Shown here piece after piece: positions 1-10,566 of a DNA stretch of 64,000 bases (its first letter is position 1; every line of letters starts with the position of its first letter). The stretch covers positions 63,544,852 through 63,608,851 of the forward strand of contig OY829329.1 of the NCBI GenBank assembly GCA_963691655.1, written 5' to 3'. The stretch comes from Toxonevra muliebris (taxonomy: Eukaryota; Arthropoda; Insecta; Diptera; Pallopteridae). Under the pieces are notes generated by a model that saw only the letters and a list, made by a program, of their open reading frames with translations, made no database searches and had not been told where the DNA came from. The position numbers were made by a program, and so were the translations under genes.

Positions 1-2264
1 TGTTTCTGCTTGCACTAGTGAGAGTGGCATGTGTACCAGGAAAAACACAATTTTATATGATTTTTATTTCAGCCGCCTTAAACATATGGGAAATTATAAC
101 AAATGCATTTAATCACAGAAAATAAGAAACATGGGGCATGCTCATGTAACAAAAATGCTTAAAACTGCATATCATAAGGATAAAGGTTTTTGGTTCTTTC
201 GAAATATTTCCTAATTCAGAACCACGAAATTCAGAATGAAACGAAATGTTTTTAATTAAGGGGGTAGTACCGTCGAAATGGAAGGAATTGAAAAGCTGCT
301 ACCAAAGAAGAATTCGAGGTATCCGAACAGATTATGTATACAGCAGGCATTGCAATTGAAATGCGTTTTTCTTGATTTGCACTTTTGGCAATTGGTGGGC
401 GACGATAAAAAATAAACTATTCAGACGATAGATCTGAAATTACACCCAGATATACAAGACATGATTTAATTCTTTATTTGTATTCGTATCTTAGAAGCTA
501 AAGAACTATCATGAAATTCAGTTAATTCAGTTCCATAGTGTGTAATTTTACAAATTTCAGGGGAAAAAATTTGGTTGAGGTTCATTACACAAATTAAGAA
601 CCCTTTTTGATTTATTGTTTCAGATCATTCTGCAATCAGCAATCGTTTTTACGAAGGCTTAAAACTCAACTCTACCGGGCATCAGAAAAAAAATAAAGTA
701 AACTAGAAATATTTATAATTAGTTAATTAGTTCCAGAATAACCAGAAAAAAATTATCAATATTTTCGGGACCTCTATACGGTATTAACCCCTTAAATTAT
801 AAATTCCACATCATCCACATTAATGATATATTTAAATTGATTTATCATTGAGTAGAAAATTTACGGGCAATGTCGGGTTTTTTCAGGCTTTAATTTTAAA
901 ATAAAAAACATTTAAATATAAATACATATGTATGTGTAAATACTTGTATGTATTTGATTGTGTGTGGTCGCGATCAGCATAGTACTAAAAACAAATTGTT
1001 ATTGTAATAGCATAATTTCAATTGAGAATATATTGATAACAAAATATAAATAGTTCTTGGAATTGAATTGGGTGTAAATTAAAATATTATAGAACACTTT
1101 GAGTGGAAGCAGATAAATTGTTTAGTAAAAAACGCTGAACATTTAGTGATTTAATGCAAGTCAACGCAGTTCTCTGTGAGACTGCAGCCTTTTGGATCCT
1201 CGTAGAACCTGCATCATTTAAGTTCCATACCTTTATATTTCAAGAATTGTAAATTTCGTTTAAAATTCTCCAAAAAAAAAAGTTGCGATGGTAGCTTCAA
1301 ATACAATTCTGTGGCCACAAGGAAACTCGAAAGTCGAATAAAAACCTGTTGCATATTTTTCATTATGAAACCGAAAATATTGAAGGTTCTTATATAATTA
1401 TTAGAGTTTAATTAACCCTTTCGTTGATTTTGTACAATATATTGGACAATCTCTTTTATCCCATTAATTCAACAGAGGAGGAACTTTGACAGCAAGTAAA
1501 TAGTTTTTAAATTACATAATCTGCTATTAAGTACTTTTATGTTTTTGGATTACCGATCAGCTTATGCTATTTTTTAAGAGCTTTTTTCTTTGAAGTCAAG
1601 TCAAAAATGCAATGTGCAAAAATTTATCATCAAAACTGATTGCATTATTTTAATAAAAAAATTATTTTTAATTTTTTGCTAAGTGAAAATATTACTTTCC
1701 AAGTATGTTCATAAAAGATAAAAGAATATAAAAATCCAAAAATTGAAGAATATGCGTTAACGGATTTTTGTCTATAGCTTCAGGAGTATAATTCTTCAAC
1801 CATTAATAGAGCTCAAACAAGGATATGTAGAGGATTGAAACTTGTTTATGTTAGTTGTAGAAGTCTTAAGTAATCATGAATTTTACTAAAAAAAAAATCG
1901 ATCGACCTCAATTAAAAAAAGAGCTGAAAGGGTTAATAAAAAACTATGGAAACTGATAAACTGCAAAAAAATTTTCAAAAACTTTCAACATTTTGGGATT
2001 TATAATGAAATATGTATACGTGGCCACAAAATTGTGCTACAGTGAAAGAATACATAAATAGTTAAAGTATGACCTAACCAGAGGATCAAAAACTTATTAG
2101 GATGCTATTTGAGTTGAAGATATGGTGGTCTTAATTTTTCTGAACATATCTTGATCTAGCTATATACTTTTCGAATACACTGTATAAGATTTTTTAGGAT
2201 TATGTTAGCCAATACCAGCCAAAATTAGAAAGTGTAAGTTTAGGTACCTGTATTCTTTCTTCAA
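1..2264. other. AT-rich unique DNA, no gene seen
   Basis: No long reading frame, RNA gene or clear terminal inverted repeat is visible. The stretch is AT-rich with short homopolymer runs, as in insect intronic or intergenic DNA. Confidence 0.6.
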
Positions 2265-2340
2265 ATGATCATAAAAATGTTTTTTCCGATTCTATATTAC
2301 TTACATGCGTGCAAATTTCTAAATGTCTGCATGCACATAG

Positions 2341-2415
2341 TTGGGACTCCAGATGAGAGTGATGAAAGCGATGAAGACAGTGATGACTCACAGCCACGAA
2401 GACTCAAACCTGCCA
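2341..2415 (+). CDS. Candidate internal coding exon (acidic Asp/Glu/Ser patch)
   Basis: A 75-bp block is bounded by an AG acceptor at 2339-2340, with a branch-like TTCTAAAT about 20 nt upstream, and a consensus donor GTAAGT at 2416-2421. Read in phase it encodes GTPDESDESDEDSDDSQP followed by RRLKPA, an acidic Ser/Asp/Glu patch and then a short basic stretch. The length is a multiple of three with the same phase at both ends, so it could be included or skipped without shifting frame. It is richer in GC and in codon-like structure than its surroundings. The parent protein is not recognised. Acidic patches like this occur in many nuclear proteins, but that is only a hint. It could also be a chance low-complexity frame; there is no transcript evidence. 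Confidence 0.4.
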
Positions 2416-2515
2416 GTAAGTGTAAACAACAGCAGCAGCAAAAGAGAATGCGTGGATAAAGAGAATTCCTAAGGGAGGGTTTTAATTTTGTCGTCCCTTT
2501 GCATTTTTTTTCTAG

Positions 2516-2523
2516 CCACATGA
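2516..2523 (+). CDS. Possible terminal coding segment after a 100-bp intron
   Basis: The donor at 2416 is followed 100 bp later by a strong acceptor (a run of eight T, then CTAG, ending at 2515). Joining 2415 to 2516 in phase adds two Thr codons and then a TGA stop, so this would be the last coding segment. If the intron is retained, the frame instead runs through a short Gln run to a TAA at about 2457. No AATAAA signal is obvious just downstream. This is speculative and depends on the upstream exon being real. Confidence 0.2.
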
Positions 2524-3964
2524 CCAGGGAGCGGAAAAAATGGCAAAAAAAAAAATTTATAATCTATAGTATTCAACGATTTTTCAAATATTTTTTTTTT
2601 CTATCTTTTTCCTTCTTATAAGCGGCATAATCAGAAATATGAAAATCTCGAATTTGAAATTTCAAAATCAATGCTAACTATAGATAGGAAATTTTATTTT
2701 GCCTTTTTCCAGTTAAAATTTGTGAGATTTTCATAGCTATGGGGAGGCGGAAACAGGGTTCAACCCCAACCCTCTTTCCCCCTTGGTTCCGCTGGTGCTT
2801 GTATGGAATCCGTGTTAATTACTTGGTAGTCTGTAAAGCGTTATTCAGTGCTAACATACCAATCTACTTCGCACCTCGGAAAAATGCAGTTAAATATACC
2901 TGCCTACTGAACACATCTGCTTTTCATTACACTCCTTTTTTTAACCAAATGCTTGCATGCGCTTGTCGAGACCTGTCGCTTATATTTATTGTTAAAATAT
3001 GACAAAATGAAAGCAAATCGATCAGTGGATAGAACACTTTAATTACTATATTCTTGGAATTACTATACTCAAAAAAAAAAAAGTACATGAAACAGCTGTA
3101 AAAATAACATTTTTTGTTTACAATATTCAGCCAACATGAAAAAATATCAAAATTGACATTACGAAATGTAATTTCAACATTACTGAATTGAACGTGAAAA
3201 ATGTATAAGTGATGAGAAAAAAATGTAATTTTGACATTAAAAATGTAAAAGAAACACATTTTTTAATGTAATATTGATATTTAAAATGTCAAAAGGATAT
3301 GACAAAATGTAACATTAAAGCAAAATTAATGTAAAATTTATATGACAATAATGTAGAATTGATATGACAACAATATATAACTGATATTACTAAATGTAAA
3401 TTTGATATTAACTTAACGTAAAATTTACCATTTAAAATGGTGAATAAAATACAATAAAGAAATCTTTTTTATTTAATATATTTTTATTTTAGTAATAATA
3501 ATTAATAATATACATGCAAACACAAATAATTCCATTCCCAAAAAAGATTTTTAAATTACACTACAGGCGGTAGGTATGGAATCCCCTTCTAAAAATTAAG
3601 TTTGGCGTATTTAACGAATAATATTCTCAACAACGCAGAACGAAATGGCCGCGGAGAAATTGGATGCCTTCACGACACTCAACAATTCCTAAACAGTTGT
3701 AAAATTATATTGTGAATGACACTATTTTTAGTGACTAAGTGCCATTTTTGGGAGCGAAAAATTTATATGAAACTTTTCACCGGTTGATTTTTGTACAGCG
3801 GCTTATGTCTATCTATTTATTTATTTATATATGTTCATTTGTTTATTATGGCTGTCATATTTGACAAAACATATTCATATTAACGCCATCGTCAAACATA
3901 CTTTGCAAAAACATTAAATTATTTATATTCATTATTTAAGTTTTTGGTTTGTTAAAGAGGAAAA

Positions 3965-4277
3965 GACGACCTCGATAGTCTAGTGGGTAGTGCACTAGAC
4001 TTTCATCTGAGAGGTTCGGGTTCGATTCCCGTCTTCGTCTGGTGGTTAATTTTCATTACTTTCTTATATTCACTATCAATATGAAGTGTATGAGAATTAT
4101 AAGATAGTGTACAAGTACACACATTGGTTGGTAATGGCAAAACCACCAAGCCGATAAAAAATTGCCACACCGCCGTTCGGAATCGGCGTTAAACTGTAGG
4201 TCCAACTATGTGGTATCACAATGGGTCGTTCAGGCCTAAGTGTGTCTCTCGACAGCCACTCCAACCTAACCTAACCT
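3965..4277 (+). mobile_element. SINE-A copy 1 (tRNA-Glu-derived, CCTAA tail)
   Basis: The head is tRNA-like. Box A TAGTCTAGTGG lies at 3976-3986 and box B GGTTCGATTCC at 4019-4029. The anticodon-arm region ACTTTCATC resembles the TTC anticodon arm of tRNA-Glu. A body of about 170 bp follows. The tail (4208-4277) contains TATGTGGTATCACAATGGG and ends in CCTAA repeats. The target sequence AAAGAGGAAAA occurs just before (3954-3964) and just after (4278-4288). SINEs are Pol III-transcribed and depend on a partner LINE; the tail matches the LINE at 34634-35868. The cloverleaf is imperfect, so this is not a functional tRNA gene. Confidence 0.85.
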
Positions 4278-4289
4278 AAAGAGGAAAAA

Positions 4290-4733
4290 CGAAAACGACC
4301 TCGATAGTCTAGTGGATAGTGTACTAGACTTTCATCCAGAAGGTTGCGGGTTCGATTCCCGTCTTGGTCTGGTGGTTAATTCTCATAAACTTCTTATATT
4401 CACTATCGATATGAAGTGGATGAGAATTATAAGATAGTGTACAAGTACACACATTGGTTGGTAATGGCAAGACCACCGAGCTGATAAAAAATTGCCACAT
4501 AGCCGTTCGGAATCGGCGTTAAACTGTAGGTCCTACCATCGCCACTGTGGTCTAGTGGAAGAGTGCCAGACTCTTGTTTCTGGAGACCTGAGTTCGATTC
4601 TCAGCTTGGGTATGATTCTTATCTATCTTTCTTTCTCCCTTCCTTTCTTTCTTTCTTTCTTGGGGCTTTGGTACAAAAGATCTTATAGGTCGCAGTGCCT
4701 GACTTTCGAGTCGTCCTTCCTTCAAATAATAAT
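4290..4733 (+). mobile_element. Composite SINE-AB copy 1 (two tRNA-like heads)
   Basis: The first part repeats the SINE-A head and body (box A near 4306, box B near 4350). At about 4532, in the motif CTGTAGGTCC, the SINE-A tail is replaced by a second tRNA-like unit: box A TGGTCTAGTGG at 4549-4559 and box B GAGTTCGATTCTC near 4590. After that come TTTC repeats (about 4625-4660), a new tail containing GGTCGCAGTGCCTGACTTTC, and a final AAT run. The target AAAGAGGAAAA lies on both sides (4278-4288 and 4735-4745). The same architecture recurs on the minus strand at 7352-8890, so this is a real mobile unit and not two chance neighbours. Confidence 0.8.
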
Positions 4734-5415
4734 AAAAGAGGAAAAATAACAAAAAAAAAACTATTCACATTAGAAACGTTAACGCTAAAAGTAGCAGCAT
4801 GTTCACGACACGAGAATTGATGAGCTGCAACTGTTTAGCAACTGATGAGTACCGTGAATGCAGCCATTAATTCCTATTAATAAAATAAGTTCATTACTTG
4901 CACTTTCTATATTTAATTCACTTCTAATACTTTTTAAACAGTTTTATTTTATATTAATATTTTATTTTTATTTAATTTTTTTAATTTTATTTTTTCACAC
5001 TTTTATTTTATTGTGCGCCACCGCAACCACAAGCACTCGAAAAACTATTTCACAATTAAAAAGTGTTACCAGTTTAAATTTTTTATGTTTTACTTATGCA
5101 TAAAGTATTGCCAGTCTTAATTTTTAACACCATGCCAGCCTGTTTACATTTTGAATGTTAAATTTGCACAGGATAATATCAATTTTACATGAAAAATGTA
5201 TTAAGTAATGAGAACATTTTTAATGTAATTTTAACATTATAATTTGACATGACAATGTAAAACGGATTATTATCAATATGATAGTTTTAATGTAAATTCA
5301 ACACAAAACATATCAATCTGATATTTTTTGCCGTAAAACTAACATTTTTGTTTTTACATTGAAAATAACATTACAAAAATATCAATTTTACATTGGACCT
5401 TTTTTTTGAGTGTAG

Positions 5416-7337
5416 GCACAATAACAGATTACTTGAACCAAAGTTACCATATCGGATAGTAATAATTCCGATTAATGCATTGATTATTTTCCCAATTGCA
5501 TTCTAGAGGTAAATTGCTTTCAAAAGTAGTAACAAATTCAATCCGTAATATAAGTAGTAGTGCTCTATAAAACCTGCAATCTTTAAAATACGTATGCATG
5601 TAGTTAGTACCTACCTTCTTTGTATAATTTTCTCAGAATTTTCATAATATTTCTCATATGTATATCGTTTGTGTTTAATAAGCGGGTTTCACAAGTGAAC
5701 ACCTCCTACTTTTCCAAAAATTATATGTTTTGATTTTTTGTGATTTTTTTCCCCCATTATTTTACGTATTTTTGTTTTTTTTTTTTTTAATTTCTTACTA
5801 ATGACTTTGCTTTTTATTTAATTTCTTGTTTTTATTTTCATTTATTGTATTTATTTGAGTTTTATTGCTTCTTTACGATTTCAGTACCAGACTTGGAATC
5901 GTGTGGTTTTATTTTTATTATAGCGCCATTTAATTTTCATGAAAATTTTACAATACATATGTATATGTTTATCTAAAAATATTTATAACTAACTATATTG
6001 TTGAGTATTTAATCGATTAACCTGTGGATTTAATTTTTATGTTCTTTAGTTTTTAGTAATTTAATTTCTTCCTAATTACAATAGACATGTTTGTAGAAAT
6101 ATTTTAATTTAGCTATACAGTCATTTAAAGTTTACTTAAGCTCCCCAAATTCAACATCAAAATTTTACCAATAGAGCAACTAAGTTCTATAGACAATTAA
6201 AATTCTATGGAGCAAGGGACAAATTAAAAAAAGAAGGCAAACAAAATGCGGTAAAAAATCCTTTAAAAATATTCTGAAGAAAAGCAATTACACTTCTCTA
6301 TAAAGAACTAATGCCACAAATAACTAAAACATCTGACAATGAAAAAAAAAGCTAATACTAAAAATCTAACCTTCAACTGTGTTTAAGATTAAAGCAACTG
6401 CTCAAATTGTGTCCTATAATAAATTAAGGAAGGACATGTATATATTTTAGGCAAAAATACAGATGGACTCAAAGCCAAACAGACACTCATTCTTGTCCCA
6501 AAAATAAAAAGAGTTCAGCAGGTCGCGTTTTTGAATTTGTAGGAATTTTTCTTCTAAGAACACAGCTGTGTTTTTTTTATTTTTTTATTTTGTATTTTAT
6601 AAAAGTCCACCAAATAAAATAAAAAATCAGCTGCAAAGTCAACACAACAAGCAGAAATACACATTGGCGTATTGGATTGTTGCAACAATGAACGATATTA
6701 AATTCTCAGAGATTTGCACCTGATTAACTCATAAGTTGAAGGAAAAAGGAAGAAAGAACAAAAATGACTGTAAAATGATATAAAATGAATAATTGGAGGA
6801 TTGTGAGAAGAACCATAATTAAAGTAGAAGAATGAGCAAAGAAGTAGAATTAAGAAAAAAAAAAGGAGGCAGCCGAAAAAAAAGTAGGCATGTGCATTTT
6901 TTTTTTTTTTTTTTGGTTTGAGATATGTAGTAGTTGAGACAATGAAATATACCCAGTTGTGCAAAACATTGCCATCAGACTATATGCAATAGAAAATTCG
7001 AACAGATTTGATCAACAATCTAGCGACTTGTTTAGACTTCCGAGATTCTTTATCACTTGCCCAGGTCTTTAAGATCCCATCAAATCTCATTTAAATGAGA
7101 TATCTCTGAGGTTTGGGATTAGGACACGATAAATATGCAAGAATGGCGTCAAATCGGAAAAAATGTCTACTCAACTAGACGAACACAAGGGAAAAACAAT
7201 TTTTGAAATCAGATAATACCTTCTGGTGGCCAAAGGGTTTTGAAAGTCCCTAATCCCTCTGATGTTGCTCCCTGCAAGTACAAACGCGATGCATAAATTA
7301 TGGTTGAAACTTCTAAATTTTAAACATGTTCCGAGAC
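5416..7337. other. AT-rich DNA without recognised genes
   Basis: Poly-T and poly-A tracts (5767-5788, 6897-6914) and a perfect 18-bp palindrome ATCTCATTTAAATGAGAT near 7086 are present. No supported gene or complete mobile element was seen. Confidence 0.5.
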
Positions 7338-7351
7338 CAATTAAACATTAT

Positions 7352-8890
7352 TATTATTATTTGAAGGAAGGACGACTCGAAAGTCAGGCACTGCGACCTA
7401 TAAGATCTATTGTACCAAAGCCCCAAGAAAGAAAGAAAGAAAGGAAGAGAGAAAGAAAGATAGATAAAAAACCCAAACCGAGAACCGAACTCGGGTCTCT
7501 AGAAACAAGAGTCTGGCACTCTACCACTAGACCACAGTAGCGATGGTAGGACCTACAGTTTAACGCCGATTCCGAACGGCTATGTGGCAATTTTTTAACA
7601 GCTCGGTGGTTTTGCCATTACCAACCAAGGTGTGTACTTGTCAGCGATGCCAACTTGCGGGGAATTCCCCGATTTGCGGGGAATTTTACTGAGTGCGGGG
7701 AATCGGGGAATGAGCTGTTTTTTGCGGGGAATTTGAAGTCGTTCAGCTTTTAGTCATAAAAGTCTGTAGAATATTTTTTGTCAAATTTTATGTAATGTAA
7801 AACGTTTAACTTACGCAATATTTCATATTTTGGATCTTAAAATCTTCGTATTTTCTTAAGTGAGCTCTGCGATTTATTGGTTTGGAGAAATAGATTTTTA
7901 AAAAAGAGTGCTATTTGAAAGTATTATGTTTCGAAAGTATTTTGTGAAAATTTAAGAGAGACGCGGAGTTCTTTCGTAGATATAGACGATTATAGCGCCG
8001 AATGTCAGTTAGGCCAAAATAGTCCCGCGGCGTTTCGACTTCCCTTTCGACCGTTCAGAAAGCTATGCCTTAGTTTATCACCTCCTGATTAATAACTCTT
8101 AATCCTTGCTGACTAATCTGTAAACTTACAAAATACGATCAGCCATCATAAAAAAGATGAAATATATTTTATATGTTAAAAACCGATAGTCAAAACTTTG
8201 AACCCGTTTTTCTCAAAACAAAGTTTTTGCCATTTTTTTATTTGAGTCAAAGAGAGCCCATGTCTTCCCCTTTGAGAACTTTGATATTCAAAAGTGGGCT
8301 GAGGCTTGTTTATCTATCAAAATGAACGTCTAGTAACTCGAAACACCCTATCTCGCTCAAATTTGGTGTGGCAACTACTACCCAATAGGATTAAACTTTG
8401 TGCAAGCTTGAGCTGGATCGATTTTGTGAGTGGGTTCCTTTGAAGTGAAATCTCCCATGTGCCGAAAGAATTCAGGAGTCAGAAAGTGCCTTTCTATTAA
8501 TCTAACAGTCCCGTAAAAATTGGTTAAGTTTTGGACCGAGAAAGTTCAGGGTCGCGTTAATATAACTCATTGAGGTTAATTTTAGGTAATTTTTCGTTTT
8601 TGTAAAATGTTTATATGGATAGTACGTGTCGCGCTGTTATAATATGAAATTATATCGATGCGGGGGAATTCGAACGAAAATCGGGGAATTTCTCGAGGGC
8701 TATCGGGGAGAAAGAAAAAATGAGTTGGCATCCCTGATACTTGTACACATTCTTATAATTCTCATCCACTTCATATCGATAATGAATATAAGAAGTTTAT
8801 GAGAATTAACCATCAGACGAAGACGGGAATCGAACCCGCAACCTTCTGGATGAAAGTCTAGTGCACTATCCACTAGACTATCGAGGTCGT
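7352..8890 (-). mobile_element. Composite SINE-AB copy 2, split by a hAT-like insertion
   Basis: On the minus strand this reads: SINE-A head (8890 down to about 8800), body, hAT-like insert (7642-8736), rest of the body, second tRNA-like head (about 7550-7490), TTTC repeats (as GAAA on the plus strand, about 7430-7465), then the tail ending in AAT. It is flanked by a perfect 14-bp target duplication CAATTAAACATTAT (7338-7351 and 8891-8904). This shows that both heads and the new tail moved as one unit. Confidence 0.85.
7642..8736. mobile_element. Non-autonomous hAT-like element, about 1.1 kb
   Basis: Its ends are CAGCGATGCCAACTT (left) and the inverse of CAGGGATGCCAACTC (right). The flanks are GTACTTGT (7634-7641) and ATACTTGT (8737-8744), an 8-bp target duplication with seven matches, which fits hAT. 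CGGGGAAT-type motifs cluster near both ends (7658-7735 and about 8660-8710), like hAT transposase subterminal binding repeats. There is no transposase frame. It interrupts a SINE, so it is younger than that SINE. Confidence 0.8.
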
Positions 8891-9092
8891 CAATTAAACA
8901 TTATCCAATCTAAAAATTTGTTTTCGGCTATGCTTGTATTTGTGAAGTGCCATAACAGAGCTGAGAAACTTGAAAAAAAATTTTGTCTGAATATTTTAAA
9001 AAAATCGTAATTTATGGTAAAAGTTTCGGAACTTTCGAAACTATTTTGGAACCTGAGGTTATTATTTGATTTTAAAAATTGTCTTTCGTCTA

Positions 9093-9607
9093 CAGTGCTT
9101 GTAATCAGAATCGGAACACCGAAAATTTTGTTGTAATGATGCATTTTAACTCTGGTAAAACATTTTTTTCACCCGTGTGTGTTTTTTGTGCCATTTTATC
9201 GTATCGTGTGTGTATAAAAAAAATCAAATTTTCCTTAAAATTCACACAGAGGGATTTTTATTTTGGTTTTAGGCCTCTTTTTCTGGTTTTCAAGTGTAAT
9301 TTTTCCTTTTTCTTTGATTTTCATGTTATTTTCAATCACATTTTATCATTTGTTTTTGATTTTCTACAATACTCCGGCCCTTACAGCAGTGTTCCGACCC
9401 TGACAAAAATTTTTGTTTTTTTTTTTTTTTTGTAAATGTCCATAACTCATGAACAATTAGTCCAATTATATTTTAATGTTCAGAAAAAACATTGTAATTT
9501 GTGAGATCTTTTCAACGATATTAATAAATATTAATATTAATAAAAATTCGGCATTCAACGGAAGTTATGAGCAAAAGACAAAACATGCTCCAACCCTGAC
9601 GACACTG
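9093..9607. mobile_element. Possible hAT-like MITE, ends uncertain
   Basis: CAGTG at 9093 and CACTG ending at 9607 bracket a segment holding three copies of a CAGRRTYGGARC motif: forward at 9106, inverted near 9391-9402 and inverted near 9588-9599. This resembles terminal or subterminal hAT repeats, but no 8-bp target duplication could be matched. Confidence 0.25.
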
Positions 9608-10533
9608 CCCTATATTCATTAAGTTCTTTAGTGATAGTTCATTTCAAAACAATTAAATCACAGTCGTTGGTTTTCATTGAGTAAAATTAAAAACCTCTCT
9701 CTAAGCGCAGTTGAACCATATACTCTTTTGCAACGAATTAAACACATAAATAAGTATTCTTTACATGTACTTACCATAAGCGAGTAGAACAAAATATGAA
9801 TACGAAGAATCTTTACTTCTCGAGTTATTGTAGAAGCTTAATCGAAAGTAGAACAAATCCATTGAAAACTTGCTTACTATATTTTAACCTGTATTTGAGG
9901 AGCTATCCAAAAAAGGTATAAAAAGGTATTATCAAATCTTTATCAACTGGGAGAAACATATGTACCTTTTTTCTTTGAGGTATGTATTTATGTAGTTGAT
10001 ACAGTGAAACTTTGTAGATCATCAGGATGAATGGCATAATATTCCTATCCATGTATGATGATGTTTTTGAAGGTTATTTTTTACGTTCTTTACGTATGTT
10101 TGTATGCTTTGACTTTTGAGGTTAATTCATTTTAAATTTAGAACGCCTTGAATGTTTCGCTCACTTTTCTGCTTAATGTACTAAATACATACCGACATAT
10201 GTATGCAGGTAATCACGAGTATATGAAAAGGTCACAGATGCTGCAGGTGATTTTCGAATATATATTTTTTTTTTATAACGCTATAATTAAATGGAAAATG
10301 ATTTGCTTCCTGAAAAGAAAACAACAATAAAACAAAAGAATTTATACAATAAATTTATAAAGCAAAGAAATTTAAAATATTTAAGTATGTGCATATAAAC
10401 GTAAACAGGCACCACTCACTTTGAAGTAGTTACAAATACTTATGTACTTAATTTACGTAAGCGCCCCAATAATTGAACAAACAAAAAAAATCTTACGAAA
10501 TTACTGTACTTCTGTATGTGCTGTCCAAAAACC

Positions 10534-10566
<33 letters not shown>

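Larger units (their letters stand above)
3066..5413. mobile_element. Large non-autonomous DNA element with CACTCAAAAAAAA-type ends, host of two SINEs
   Basis: The left end reads TATACTCAAAAAAAA and the right end is the inverse of TACACTCAAAAAAAA, giving a short terminal inverted repeat. Inside both ends (about 3100-3470 and 5140-5400) there are dense short repeats of the type AATGTAAAATTGATAT and AATGTCAAA, in both orientations, forming subterminal arrays. No transposase frame is present. A TA dinucleotide flanks each end, but a longer target duplication could not be resolved. The centre holds the SINE pair at 3965-4733. The superfamily is not determined. Confidence 0.5.

Noticed and set aside
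3976..4030. tRNA-Glu-like sequence that could be called a tRNA gene (also at 4306, 8880, 30870, 61263)
   Set aside because: The acceptor stem does not close, and every copy continues into the same SINE body and tail, so these are SINE heads.
4492..4752. Two overlapping frames of 66-85 codons, repeated at 7262-7590
   Set aside because: They lie entirely within the composite SINE and recur only because the SINE does.
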